A stretch of DNA of 64,000 nucleotides, taken from positions 62,001-126,000 of the forward strand of contig JACRFZ010000092.1 of the NCBI GenBank assembly GCA_016212515.1, in the 5' to 3' direction. Position 1 is the first letter of the stretch. Each line of letters opens with the position of its first letter. The notes beneath the pieces are model-generated. The model was given only the letters and a program-made list of their open reading frames with translations, was not told where the DNA came from and ran no database searches. Below, piece after piece: positions 43,701-53,353 of the stretch. Position numbers and translations under genes: made by a program. This DNA comes from Candidatus Melainabacteria bacterium. GTDB lineage: Bacteria > Cyanobacteriota > Vampirovibrionia > Obscuribacterales > Obscuribacteraceae.

Positions 43701-45056
43701 ATGCTGCCCATCGAACAGTCTTGCTACTGGCTAGCCACCCGCCCGCAGAACGCCCAGGGCGAGGCTTTGATAGGCGCGCAAAAGGCCCAGGTAGTGATAG
43801 TCGGTGCAGGCTTCACGGGGCTATGGGCGGCACACTTTCTAAAGAGCCTCAAGCCCGATCTCGATTTAGCCATTGTCGAACAGGGTGTCACAGGCTACGG
43901 CGCCACCGGCCGCAATGCCGGTATGATCAGCAATTGCATTGATCATACCCACAGCCTGGCCATCGCTCATTTTGGTCAAGAAGAGGCGAGAGAGCTAGCC
44001 GCTATCGGGCTGGCCAACATAAACGAAATGGAAAGCTATGCCACTGATTGCGATCTGGAGCGCACCGGCCAACTTTTCGTAGCCTTGAAAGAGAAACATA
44101 TGCATGATTTGCATTCCCTCATCGAAGATGCCGAGCGGCTAGACATCAAGGGCTACCAACTCTTCGATCAAAAAGAAATTCAGACAAAGCTGAACTCTCC
44201 CCGCTATGTGGGCGGCGCCCATGTGCCGGGCGGCGGCATCTTGAATCCAATCAAACTGGTCGACAAACTGGTTTCCGATCTAAAAAGAAGCGGCGTTCGC
44301 ATTTTCGAGAAGACCAGAGTAGATAGCGTACACCAGGGTCAAATCATAGCCGGCAGTGCTTCCATCCAGGCCGATAAAATAATACTAGCCACCGATGCCT
44401 ATACGCACCATCTGCTGCCTGGGCTGATCTGGCGTTTCATTCCTCTCTACGATTACATACTGGTTTCCGAGCCCCTCGAAAAGTCCGAGCTGGAAAAGCT
44501 GGGCTGGCACGGGCGGGAAGGCATAGTGGACGGCCGCACATTTTTCAATTACTACCGCCTCACTTCGGACAATCGGGTGCTCTGGGGCACCAGCGAAGCC
44601 AAATATTACCCACCCAATCAGGTCAACGAGCGCTTCGATCATTCCGCTGAACATTACCAGGCCTTGAAGGAAAGTTTCAGTTGGCACTTCCCGCAATTAA
44701 AACCAATGCAATGGCCCTACGCCTGGGGCGGTCCCATTGCCTCCACCACCCGCCTTACTCCCTTCTTCGGCACCGCCCATAATGGCAGCGTCCTTTATGC
44801 TCTCGGCTATACTGGGCACGGAATCGGCTCCACCAGACTGGCCGGCAAGATTCTTGCCCATATGGCCCTTGAACAGCCAAGCACCCTACTCAAGCTGAAA
44901 ATGGTCACCGACAAGCCCATGCCCTACCCGCCGGAACCGCTGCGCTCCCTCTCGGTAAATATGGTGACAAGCTCGCTCAGACATGTAGACCAGGGGGCTA
45001 AACCCAACCTCTTACTGAAAATACTCGACGCGCTGGGAATTGGCTTTTCCAGCTAA
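43701..45056 (+). CDS. FAD-dependent amine/amino-acid oxidase (DAO family)
   Basis: 451 residues from ATG 43701. The N-terminal Rossmann FAD site is VVIVGAGFTGLWAAHFL, followed by AIVEQGVTGYGATGRNAGMI, the DAO-family FAD fingerprint. A late ALGYTGHGIGSTRLAGKI closes the FAD domain. The overall shape and the GATGRNAG motif fit PuuB/gamma-glutamylputrescine oxidase and glycine-oxidase-like proteins that oxidise amines to imines with hydrogen peroxide release. The substrate cannot be fixed. No signal peptide. It has no visible ribosome-binding site, so the start (ATG 43701 or TTG 43695) is tentative. Confidence 0.88.
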   Translation: MLPIEQSCYWLATRPQNAQGEALIGAQKAQVVIVGAGFTGLWAAHFLKSLKPDLDLAIVEQGVTGYGATGRNAGMISNCIDHTHSLAIAHFGQEEARELAAIGLANINEMESYATDCDLERTGQLFVALKEKHMHDLHSLIEDAERLDIKGYQLFDQKEIQTKLNSPRYVGGAHVPGGGILNPIKLVDKLVSDLKRSGVRIFEKTRVDSVHQGQIIAGSASIQADKIILATDAYTHHLLPGLIWRFIPLYDYILVSEPLEKSELEKLGWHGREGIVDGRTFFNYYRLTSDNRVLWGTSEAKYYPPNQVNERFDHSAEHYQALKESFSWHFPQLKPMQWPYAWGGPIASTTRLTPFFGTAHNGSVLYALGYTGHGIGSTRLAGKILAHMALEQPSTLLKLKMVTDKPMPYPPEPLRSLSVNMVTSSLRHVDQGAKPNLLLKILDALGIGFSS

Positions 45057-45205
45057 AACCGCGATGGCAAACACTTGTTGAACTGTTCAAAAAGCCTCTA
45101 AAAATACCACCGGCAAAAGTAAGACAAGCTGTGCAAAACCGCGGTGTCAAGCAAAATGCTCAGCCGCCTTCCGGTCAAAAGACAACTAACCAGAGAAAGC
45201 CAAAA

Positions 45206-46300
45206 ATGGAAAGCGAGAACCGTCCTTCAGTAAAGATATCCCCCGCCGGCGCGAAAGCAAAAGACTGGTGGAAAGCTTCCTGCAGCCTGCTTTCCCTGGC
45301 GTGTCTGATGGTCATGACCGGTCTACCAGCCGCAGCGTCCGGCCCTGAATCCGGTAAAGAACAAAGTGTGAGTTACCGGCAGCAAGAACAGGAGCTGCTT
45401 AGACTGATCGGTGCGAACGACCAATCCAGTCTGGCTGTCACAAGAGTAGCCATGACTCTGCCGGACCTGGATAAACTGAACGGAAAAGACAAGACCCAGC
45501 CCCTTACCACCTTCGATTTCTACGGTCAGAACCTGCTGGCTCTCATTGATGCACCGGAAAAACTCTACGGCTTGTACAAAGGCAAAACAGCAAGTCTCTG
45601 CCTCAGTTGCAGTAAGGAGAAGGAGGAGAGCCAGGAGGAAGGCAATAAAGTGCGGCATGCCACAGTGGTCATTTTCCAGCAAGTGCTGCCGGACATGGCC
45701 GCCATCTACCGCCAATTGCGCAAGGATAATAGCCGCGAAGAAATAATCTCTCTCAAGCCAGGCAGCGCCACCCTGCCCGCCCACCTCACCTGGACTAAAG
45801 GGGGTAGTCGGTGGTACCTGACCAACCGCACCAGCAATTGCTTACTAATCACAAATGAGCTAGCCATACTCCAGAAACAAGCAAATCTGCCAGGTTCCGG
45901 CGCAAGGACAAAGGAAAATCCAGCCAGCCTGCAAAAGAGCGAAGCAATTACCGATCCGGTCCAAGCCCTCTCTTTTCAGGAAAAGCTAAACTCTCAGTGT
46001 CAAAGCTGGATCTTCACCGGAATAGATGCTCAAAAGCAGCGTCCGGCCATCCTGGTCCAGTCCGCAGGCATTGGCTTGGAGCTGACCGTTGAGGCACTGC
46101 CGCTGCCGGGCCTCGACCAAAAAGCGGCCCTCCAATTGAAAGACCTGAAACCGCGCCTGGAAAGGAGCGCCGGCACCGCCCTGGAAGAGACAAATCCGCT
46201 GCAATTGAAACTGTTCGGTGGCTCCGAAACCCTGAAAAAGTGCCAGCGCTCCCTGATGGTGGAAATGAATCCCTATCTCGCCTGCATGTTTGGTAATTAG
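45206..46300 (+). CDS. Unknown exported protein, 364 residues
   Basis: ATG 45206 follows AGAGAAAGCCAAAA. A signal peptide is seen at about 20-48 (WKASCSLLSLACLMVMTGLPAAASG). The mature protein has VSYRQQEQELLRLIG, then TTFDFYGQNLLALIDAPEKL and ILQKQANL, without a known fold. It ends PYLACMFGN. The Cys content is low except for one SCSK pair. A function cannot be named. It lies 149 bases after the FAD oxidase and 153 bases before the PhzF gene in the same direction. Confidence 0.6.
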   Translation: MESENRPSVKISPAGAKAKDWWKASCSLLSLACLMVMTGLPAAASGPESGKEQSVSYRQQEQELLRLIGANDQSSLAVTRVAMTLPDLDKLNGKDKTQPLTTFDFYGQNLLALIDAPEKLYGLYKGKTASLCLSCSKEKEESQEEGNKVRHATVVIFQQVLPDMAAIYRQLRKDNSREEIISLKPGSATLPAHLTWTKGGSRWYLTNRTSNCLLITNELAILQKQANLPGSGARTKENPASLQKSEAITDPVQALSFQEKLNSQCQSWIFTGIDAQKQRPAILVQSAGIGLELTVEALPLPGLDQKAALQLKDLKPRLERSAGTALEETNPLQLKLFGGSETLKKCQRSLMVEMNPYLACMFGN

Positions 46301-46453
46301 GAGGCCAGGGTCTTGTCGGGGGAAGTGCAGTTTCGTGAAGAAGTTGGTAAAAAGAGACAAGCCAGAAGGTTTAGTAATTGTCTGAAAAACGCATACTTTC
46401 AGAATGAGATTTCTTAGGAACGTGGCAATTCTCATGACAAGCAAGGATGTCTT

Positions 46454-47332
46454 ATGCAGATTTACCTGGTAGACGCTTTCACCGAAACCAGATTTGAGGG
46501 CAATCCCGCCGGGGTAGTGCTGGAAGCCGACGCTTTGAGCGAAGATGACATGCAACAGCTTGCCAGGGAGCTCAATGCCTCCGAGACCGCCTTTGTCAAA
46601 GCCGGCACCAACGGCGATTTCGACGTCCAGTTTTATACCCCCACAACAGAAATTGATTTCTGCGGTCATGCCACGGTGGGGCTCTTCCATGTCCTCGCGA
46701 AAACAGGCAAGTTGAAGCTGGCAAACGGCACGGGTCAATTCACGGAGCATACAAAAGCAGGACCCTTCCCCATTCGCGTCGATGAGGAGAACGGGCGCAT
46801 TCTCATCACCATGACCCAGCATGAATACAAGATGACGAACCTGCCCTTCGACGCCGAACAAATTATCAATGCCATCGGTTTGAAGCTGAGCGACCTGGAT
46901 ATGGACTTTCCACCGATGCTGGCCAAAACCGCCAACAAGCACCTGATGCTCGGCCTTAAGCCAGGCGCGCTTAAACGCATCGATTCCAACCGCCACCAGT
47001 TAGGAAAATTGCTCCATCTCTGCAAAGTCGCAACGGCTCATGTTTTCTCGAAAGAAGGAGACAATGTCTTCAGTGCTCGTAATTTCGCACCGCACATAGG
47101 TATTCCGGAAGACCCGGCCACAGGCTCGGCCGCCGGGGCCTTCGGTGCTTATCTGCACCGGGTCGGACGAAGCCACAACGGCGTTACCGAAATTACCATC
47201 TCGCAGGGTAATGAAATGGGCAGACCGAGCCGTCTCTTCGTCAAAGTGCATGTGGAAGACGGTCTTTTCAACAAAGTAGAAGTGAGCGGCACGGCAGTGA
47301 TTGCCTTTCAACTGCAAACTGCCAATCAATAG
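46454..47332 (+). CDS. PhzF-family isomerase
   Basis: 292 residues. The N-terminal MQIYLVDAFTETRFEGNPAG and the catalytic Glu in NASETAFV (Glu44), the middle EIDFCGHATVG and the late FAPHIGIPEDPATGSAAGA are diagnostic of PhzF-like proteins, which have a diaminopimelate-epimerase fold and isomerise small molecules with one Glu as base. Apart from phenazine synthesis, most family members have no known substrate, and no phenazine genes are here. The gene end overlaps the NERD gene's end by seven bases, tail to tail. Confidence 0.92.
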   Translation: MQIYLVDAFTETRFEGNPAGVVLEADALSEDDMQQLARELNASETAFVKAGTNGDFDVQFYTPTTEIDFCGHATVGLFHVLAKTGKLKLANGTGQFTEHTKAGPFPIRVDEENGRILITMTQHEYKMTNLPFDAEQIINAIGLKLSDLDMDFPPMLAKTANKHLMLGLKPGALKRIDSNRHQLGKLLHLCKVATAHVFSKEGDNVFSARNFAPHIGIPEDPATGSAAGAFGAYLHRVGRSHNGVTEITISQGNEMGRPSRLFVKVHVEDGLFNKVEVSGTAVIAFQLQTANQ

Positions 47333-48594
47333 CTAACTCGGCCTGATTGAACGGGTAAATTGAACCAGTAAAAGCTGGATTCTAGATGGTAGACATAATA
47401 ATCCCCCTGGCGTCGAAGGCAGTTGGTGCAGGTATTCTCCCAACCACTGCCTCGTTCCGTTTCTTTCGAGTTCTCGCTCCGAAAAGCTCTACCGCTTTTC
47501 GACTGGGATTTTCGCACTGACTTGGGCCTCGGCCTGGGCGGCTCACAACCTTCTGCACCGCGCCCAGGCCAATCAAAGACAAGTATGTCTTCTTTGCACC
47601 ACCAGCAATTGCGCAACCGCACCCGATAAGAGCTATGCACACAGTTCATTTGGCTAACCGCCGCTACCTGCCCAATCTTTTTCATCTGCTGTTTGACAGA
47701 CTCAAGTTCAAGAGCGGTAAGCTCTTCAACACACGAACAAGCATGACTGATGCCTTCTTCCCTGCCTTCATTTCCGCCGCCGCTTCGGCACCCACCGCCG
47801 CAGTATTCAAGCTTGCACCACACTTCCTGCAGCCAGGTCGACTCATCCTCAACGCCTGGTGAATAGCTTGAGAAGTTCTCGGTGACGGCGGTATTCGACT
47901 TAGAGATTTGGGCGAGAGTATATTTAGGCAGGGAACACCCGGAACTTCCATAGTCTTTCAGAAACTGGAGCAAGTCTTGCGCCGCAAGAACCCAAACGTG
48001 CCTGCTGCGCCATATGGCTTCCCGCTCATCCGATTCGATCAGGACATCGGCAGAACTGAAGACCAAAAGAGGTACCACGGAACCACTGTTGAGAGCCTTC
48101 CTCACAGCCTGAGCTTGACGCCTGCATGGCCAAAAGAAATCCTTCTCAAAGAAGAACTCCACTCCGCTTTTCCGCCGCAACAGGCATCGACCATTCCAGA
48201 TCACCGACCCTCCATGAGACTTTACATCAATGGTAAAGCAGCGATCATGTGGGCTGACAACAACAAAATCGATGTCACCCAATCCTTCTACAAAGATATT
48301 TCTGTAAACAGACCATTCAGGCGCCATTGGCTCAAGCAGCGCGGCGATCTGCTCTTCGCCCCGAGCACCCTGAGCTGCACGAAGGCAGGCACTTTCACTT
48401 TCATCAAGACGTCGCCAATAAAATATGGCCAGGACAAGCAAAGCCAGGCCGGGTACAAGCCTCAATGATGTTAGAGGCAGGGCGGCAATTAAGAGTGCCC
48501 CGACAAGACACAAAATAGAGAAAGCCAGATACTTTTGCGCCTCTTGCAGGCGTTGCCTGGAAAGACCACTGAGACTGTTCCAAACTCTGGACAT
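47326..48594 (-). CDS. Membrane-anchored NERD-domain protein with split Cys pairs
   Basis: 422 residues. Two hydrophobic helices near the N-terminus (AFSILCLVGALLIAAL, LVPGLALLVLAIFY) are followed by a nuclease-related (NERD) domain: RGEEQIAALLEPM, the catalytic-looking GDIDFVVVSPHDRCFTIDVKSHGG (D, D and K of a PD-(D/E)XK fold) and VVPLLVFSSADV. Residues about 270-420 contain Cys pairs (EYCGGGC, NCWWC, NTCTNC) that may form a zinc ribbon split by a long Lys/Ser/Arg-rich linker. It is probably a membrane-tethered DNA or RNA nuclease; NERD proteins are otherwise poorly known. The last 100 residues are unusual for the family. Confidence 0.8.
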   Translation of the reverse strand: MSRVWNSLSGLSRQRLQEAQKYLAFSILCLVGALLIAALPLTSLRLVPGLALLVLAIFYWRRLDESESACLRAAQGARGEEQIAALLEPMAPEWSVYRNIFVEGLGDIDFVVVSPHDRCFTIDVKSHGGSVIWNGRCLLRRKSGVEFFFEKDFFWPCRRQAQAVRKALNSGSVVPLLVFSSADVLIESDEREAIWRSRHVWVLAAQDLLQFLKDYGSSGCSLPKYTLAQISKSNTAVTENFSSYSPGVEDESTWLQEVWCKLEYCGGGCRSGGGNEGREEGISHACSCVEELTALELESVKQQMKKIGQVAAVSQMNCVHSSYRVRLRNCWWCKEDILVFDWPGRGAEGCEPPRPRPKSVRKSQSKSGRAFRSENSKETERGSGWENTCTNCLRRQGDYYVYHLESSFYWFNLPVQSGRVSY

Positions 48595-48825
48595 AGCAGT
48601 ATAAGCCTCTCAATAGAATGCCCAGTTTCAGTCCAGGGCAAATCTGCACTGGGGAATCACCCTCGGGTCTTATTGATTGTGTTCCCATTCGTCCGACTGA
48701 AAGGCAGTGTAGTACCAAGTCAGACAACCTGACAGCGTGCAATTGCACAGTCTCTAAGGCCATGTCATCTTCATGTCAAACAGACTTGCTAAATTGCATA
48801 AGTTCCCTCACCAAGGAGCTTTACC

Positions 48826-49131
48826 ATGGAGCATCAAGCATTTTCTTCAAATAGAGTAGAAGACAACCACAATCAATCGAATGAAAATTTCAGACAGGCA
48901 GCCCTGGCCGAATGCTGGCCGGGCGGACCTATCGTTTCCAATCCAAAAGATTGTCTGGATCAGGAAAGAGATGGTTGGAGGCGCTCACAAGAGCATTTAC
49001 CGGAGCTACAGATCACCGGCGCAGACTCATCCCGGGCGGGCACAGACTTCGCCGCTCGCACCAGACGAAACAACGGCACCAATGGCTCCGATAGCGAAAG
49101 AGACGCCTATCTCGATCGCATCAACACATGA
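48826..49131 (+). CDS. Unknown hydrophilic protein, 101 residues
   Basis: ATG 48826 follows CCAAGGAGCTTTACC, a strong ribosome-binding site. The sequence is charged and Asn/Asp/Arg/Ser-rich (NRVEDNHNQSNENFRQ, RTRRNNGTNGSDSERD) with few hydrophobic residues, so it is probably disordered. There is no known motif. It ends exactly where the TonB-like gene ends on the other strand. Its reality rests on the ribosome-binding site alone. Confidence 0.5.
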   Translation: MEHQAFSSNRVEDNHNQSNENFRQAALAECWPGGPIVSNPKDCLDQERDGWRRSQEHLPELQITGADSSRAGTDFAARTRRNNGTNGSDSERDAYLDRINT

Positions 49132-49635
49132 TCAGTCTACTTCGAATTCAACCTTGATCTTACGCACGGAAGCGGCGGGCTGGCCACCCCGCTTACCGGG
49201 TCTAAATCGCCAGGTGCGTAAAGTGCTCAAGGTCAGCTCGTCTACTTCCGCTGAACCAGTAGATGTAACCAGGTGCACCACATGCTTGCCCAGAGGCGAT
49301 ATCTCAAAGCGCGCCACACAAAAAGCTTTAATGCCGCTCTCCAGCATTTCCTCGGTGATCACCGGACTGGGAGCAAATATAGGCTCCGCCGGCTCCAGAC
49401 TCTCAGACTCCTGAGCGCCCAACTTGAAGGTCTCAGCTAAAGCCATCTGGCAAGGTAAGCCGGAACTCGCAGCCCCCTGACCTTGCAGGTTAAAGACCGT
49501 TCTCAAGGCAAAATCCAGATCAATACCCAGCCCGGTCAGAAAAACCGCCGCCGCCAGAGCACCCAGGCCGCTACGCAGGATAAGCCGGGGAGCACTTCCC
49601 TTCAATTGTATTGAACAAGTTTTCATTTTCAGCAT
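49132..49635 (-). CDS. TonB-like energy transducer C-terminal protein
   Basis: 167 residues. A hydrophobic anchor lies at 20-40 (ILRSGLGALAAAVFLTGLGI), followed by a Pro/Glu/Ala-rich middle (EPAEPIFAPSP) and a C-terminal TonB-type beta domain with ARFEISPLGKHVVHLVTSTG, LSTLRTWRFRPG and KIKVEFEVD. TonB carries proton-motive energy to outer-membrane receptors. Divergent placement next to the TonB-dependent receptor at 49728 strongly suggests they work together. It is shorter than typical TonB and lacks the Pro-Lys rich span. ATG 49635 and ATG 49626 are both possible starts. Confidence 0.78.
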   Translation of the reverse strand: MLKMKTCSIQLKGSAPRLILRSGLGALAAAVFLTGLGIDLDFALRTVFNLQGQGAASSGLPCQMALAETFKLGAQESESLEPAEPIFAPSPVITEEMLESGIKAFCVARFEISPLGKHVVHLVTSTGSAEVDELTLSTLRTWRFRPGKRGGQPAASVRKIKVEFEVD

Positions 49636-49727
49636 TTAAGATTGAAAACGGTTTCCATTATCGTAGTATATAGGAAGTTCGATTCCGTATTACCAGCTAA
49701 TAGTGAAAACTTAAGACCCCGTCCGGC

Positions 49728-52700
49728 GTGATTGCGCCGGACTCCTTTGCCGTGCCGAATTTGATGAACACCCTGGATCATTTAGCTTCCTTAATGCCGC
49801 AAAAGGCTGACCACCAGAGCCTTTTGCAGCTCATGGCGGTCAAACGACCATATTTAGCACTAACCCTGCTTTCAACAGCCCTGAGTTTAAGCCTGACTGC
49901 AACCTCAGCCCAGGCTCAGACCGCAGCTCCCACACCGGACCAGAGCCTCACACCCGCCGCCTCAGCCCTGCCGCTGACGCCAATCCGTCCCGAAATTGCA
50001 GCGGCTCCCACACAGCGAGAAAGCAAGAAGCCCGGATTGGCCCGGGCGCTTGCCCAAAATGGTCCGGCCAGAGCCGACATCAATATTAAGAGCCTCAATC
50101 AACCCCAGTCCATAAACGCCGGTTCCATCAGCGGGCAGGTCACTTCCCTGGACGGCACTCGCACGGTGCCGGGCGCTGACGTGGTGCTCACCCACAATAC
50201 CCAGGACCACAAGCGCTTCGAAACCGAGAGCGACGAGAAAGGCAATTTCCACTTCAATAACATAGAACCGGGCGGCTGGACCATCACCACTTCCGCCAAG
50301 GAAATGCTCTCCCACAGCCAGACGACCCAGGTGGTAGCGGGCGAAACTACAAATGTGGCAGTCAAACTGGACGACATCGAACCGGTAGATGTGCTGCGCA
50401 TCACCGGCAAACGGTCACTTATTCACCCGGAGAATATCACTTCTCGCACCAACCTCGATCACCGCTTCGTGCAAGAATACCGCTCCGGAAACGACCTCCG
50501 GCAGCTGATTGAAAGCACGCCCGGCGTCATGAACGACAGCTACGGCAATGTCATCACCCGGGGCGAACACAATGCCGTCAACTACGTCATAGACGACGTC
50601 ATCATTCCGGAAGCGGCAGGAGTGTTGCAGCAGACTCAGCCTATCAGTCCACGCTCCCTGCAGTCGGCACAAATAGATATTGGCGGTTACGAAGCACAAG
50701 ACGGCGGCGGACCTCTCGGAGCCGTGGCCCGCCTCAAGACCCTGCCTATAGTCTCCAAACCCAACTTCACCATCGGTCAGCAAGTGGGCGGACCTCTGGC
50801 TGGTTCGATTTACTACAATTCCTCCGGCGCCTTCAGTCAAAATCCCACAGATAAATTGAACCGCCTGCGTTTTCAATCATCGGGTCTTTTTCAGGGCTCA
50901 TCCCTGCGCATCGCCCCGCCCAATAAATACTTTTCCGGCAACGGCGGCGCCGATATAAACGCCTATGCCCGCCTCGAATACCAACTCACAAATAGAGACC
51001 TGCTCAAGCTCTCGGCCTCCATTAACCAGACTTTTCTGGATGTGCCCATAAACAGGCTCTCCAGGCAGGCCGGTGTCAGGCAATCTCAAAGAGACCGCCA
51101 GAACTTCTTTATCTTGAGCTACAAACACAAGTTCGAAAAACTTTTCGACGAGCTCAACTTACACATTTTGAACGGCTTCTACGGCGAGACCTTCCGCTCC
51201 AACAACAATTTCGACCCAGACCCGGTTTTGAATGCCGACCAACCCATAGTCTCCATCGCAGCCAGAGCCAATCGCAGCAATTACATTTTTTCGGCCCAGG
51301 GCGACATCAACAAGAAAGTATTTAAAACACACGACGTGAAAGCCGGCTTCCTGACCGAACTTCGTCCGGTCAAAACCAGCTTCAACGCCACTTACTATAA
51401 CCCCGACATCAGTGCCACGGCCACCGCCCAGCAAGATGCCGCCACCCAGGTAGCCGATCTACAAGCACAGGCCCAGGCCCTTGCCGAAACAGACCCGGAA
51501 GGAGCACAGGCCCTCCTGGCCCAGGCCCAAACAATCAACCTCAATCCCTTCCCCTACGGAGCAGTCTTAAGCCCCTTCAGCCTGCAACCCCAGGGGCCGA
51601 TGATGAACAGCCAGGTTGGAAAATACACAGGGTTTCGCTATCTGCAAAGTGCCTTCCTGCAAGACCGCTGGAAGCCTCAGAAAGGACAGTGGAAGCGCCT
51701 CACTTTAGATAACGGCGTGCGCTTCGACTTACAACACAGCGTCTTCGGCAATGCCCTGGGCATCGCCACACAGCTAGCCCAAACACCTGGCGTAGAGCCA
51801 TTTTCCATCAAGCCCTTCGAGACCCAGCGCATTACCTCAGCCCAGGTTTCCGGACGTTTCGGAGCCTCCGTCGTGCTAACTAAGAACACCGTCTTGCGAG
51901 GCTCTTTCTCCCAGATCTTCACCCCCACACCGGTAGACTATTTCCTCACACCTATCGCCGTCACCAATGCGCCGGTAAACGGCATCTACCCCGGCACGCC
52001 GCGCCCCTTGCAGCCCACAAGGGGACGCATGGTGGATGTCAGCCTCGAGCAACAAATCGGATCGCGCTTCGCCACCCGCACCAATATCTTCTACAAAAAC
52101 CTGCGCAACTTCGGCGACTCCGGTGTGATCGGCAACTTGCCCATCTACAATCGCCTCACCAATAGCGCCCAGGAAGCCTACGGCGTGGAGACGCGCATGG
52201 ACCTCAAGCCCCGCCGCGACGGCTACGGCTTTAACGGCTTCCTCTCCAACACTGTACAGGTAGCCTATTTGCGCGGTACCCACGGCGTCTCAGGCGGCTT
52301 CTATGACTTCCCGGAAGCGCCCCTGCCCAAATATCCTGACCACGACAGACGCTATCAAGGCGTAGTCGGTCTCGGCTACCGCTCCAGGCAAAACTGGTGG
52401 GTGCTGGCCGACGCTCAAGTGCTGACCGGTCTGCAAAATCAGCTCGACAAGTTTCTTGTTGGTCAACACAGCGGTCGCACTCCGACACTAACTCTGGTAT
52501 CACTCTCAGGCGGCTACCAGACCCCCCAGGAACTGCGAAAGAAACACCCCTGGCTTCCCACCTCTTTCGACTGCCGCATCGAAAACCTTTTAAATCAGCG
52601 ACTGCCCACCAACCTGGGCAGCCCCTTCCAGGGCAGCCGCTACACTCTGCCCATCCGTGTACTGGCCGGCTTCAACTGGACCCTCGGTAAGGACATGACC

Positions 52701-52748
52701 AAACTGGTCTCCAACCCTCAAACTGCTAAGAAAGCGGTCTCAATTTAG
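49728..52748 (+). CDS. TonB-dependent receptor with carboxypeptidase-like N-domain
   Basis: About 1000 residues; the frame starts at GTG 49728 and ATG 49764 or ATG 49833 are alternatives. The last gives a good signal peptide (RPYLALTLLSTALSLSLT, ending SAQAQ). A CarboxypepD_reg-like beta domain follows (TVPGADVVLTHN, GNFHFNNIEPGGWT), then a plug (LRQLIESTPGVMNDSY, ITRGEHNAVNYVIDDV) and a beta-barrel ending in strands (RYTLPIRVLAGFNWTL). It resembles SusC/OM-type receptors that import siderophores, vitamins or sugars. The substrate is unknown. No SusD gene is adjacent, so it is probably not a SusCD pair. The TonB-like gene lies divergently upstream. Confidence 0.9.
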   Translation: MIAPDSFAVPNLMNTLDHLASLMPQKADHQSLLQLMAVKRPYLALTLLSTALSLSLTATSAQAQTAAPTPDQSLTPAASALPLTPIRPEIAAAPTQRESKKPGLARALAQNGPARADINIKSLNQPQSINAGSISGQVTSLDGTRTVPGADVVLTHNTQDHKRFETESDEKGNFHFNNIEPGGWTITTSAKEMLSHSQTTQVVAGETTNVAVKLDDIEPVDVLRITGKRSLIHPENITSRTNLDHRFVQEYRSGNDLRQLIESTPGVMNDSYGNVITRGEHNAVNYVIDDVIIPEAAGVLQQTQPISPRSLQSAQIDIGGYEAQDGGGPLGAVARLKTLPIVSKPNFTIGQQVGGPLAGSIYYNSSGAFSQNPTDKLNRLRFQSSGLFQGSSLRIAPPNKYFSGNGGADINAYARLEYQLTNRDLLKLSASINQTFLDVPINRLSRQAGVRQSQRDRQNFFILSYKHKFEKLFDELNLHILNGFYGETFRSNNNFDPDPVLNADQPIVSIAARANRSNYIFSAQGDINKKVFKTHDVKAGFLTELRPVKTSFNATYYNPDISATATAQQDAATQVADLQAQAQALAETDPEGAQALLAQAQTINLNPFPYGAVLSPFSLQPQGPMMNSQVGKYTGFRYLQSAFLQDRWKPQKGQWKRLTLDNGVRFDLQHSVFGNALGIATQLAQTPGVEPFSIKPFETQRITSAQVSGRFGASVVLTKNTVLRGSFSQIFTPTPVDYFLTPIAVTNAPVNGIYPGTPRPLQPTRGRMVDVSLEQQIGSRFATRTNIFYKNLRNFGDSGVIGNLPIYNRLTNSAQEAYGVETRMDLKPRRDGYGFNGFLSNTVQVAYLRGTHGVSGGFYDFPEAPLPKYPDHDRRYQGVVGLGYRSRQNWWVLADAQVLTGLQNQLDKFLVGQHSGRTPTLTLVSLSGGYQTPQELRKKHPWLPTSFDCRIENLLNQRLPTNLGSPFQGSRYTLPIRVLAGFNWTLGKDMTKLVSNPQTAKKAVSI

Positions 52749-53353
52749 ATTGAAACAAGCAGCTTACCCTCGCTCAGCCTGACCGCCTCGATGCTCTCTC
52801 TATGAGCTCATTCACTACATCTGCCTCTGCTGATGACCTCAGACTTCGCCGGTGGTGCGCTGGAACTATCCACACTACGAGCTTCGTCTGTTGCATACGC
52901 GGTGAGAGGCGACCAATCTGGTTCATCACTTTGAGCCGAAGGTCCTTGTGGAAACTCTAGTTCTGCGCAGACCGGAAACCTTAGCAACTGGTCCGCTATC
53001 TGCCGATACCGACTGACGGAGTAGAAATATCGAGTCCCCGCAAGCAGACTGTCAGACGATAGCTTTTAGACCGCCGCAGTTCATTCTAGGCGGTTCTTTT
53101 GTTTGTCGCCGACGGATTGTTGGTGACCATTTCAATACAGCATGGGAAGCTTGGAAGGCGGCTGACACTGCCGGTTTAAGTCTTACTTGAGTATTTAATG
53201 CAGGCACTTCCGAAAACGAGCACAAAATTCATCACACATAGAGTAGAGCACTTGAGGATAGATAGTAGACCGGTCTATTATATCGAATCAACAAAAAAGA
53301 CCCTTCCAGTATTACAATACTAGAAGTCATGCGGTTAAGTAGAAGAGGCTCCA
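52749..53353. other. Gene-free region (605 bases)
   Basis: A hairpin terminator lies at 53068-53102, more than 300 bases after the receptor. The region from 53210 on is A/T-richer and leads into the small secreted-protein gene. No gene is seen. Confidence 0.4.
53068..53102 (+). terminator. Hairpin terminator downstream of the receptor gene
   Basis: A 7-bp stem GACCGCC/GGCGGTT with a 13-base loop is followed by CTTTTGTTTG. Confidence 0.65.

Noticed and set aside
49660-49720. tRNA-like GTTCGATTCC
   Set aside because: No matching acceptor or anticodon arms could be found around it.
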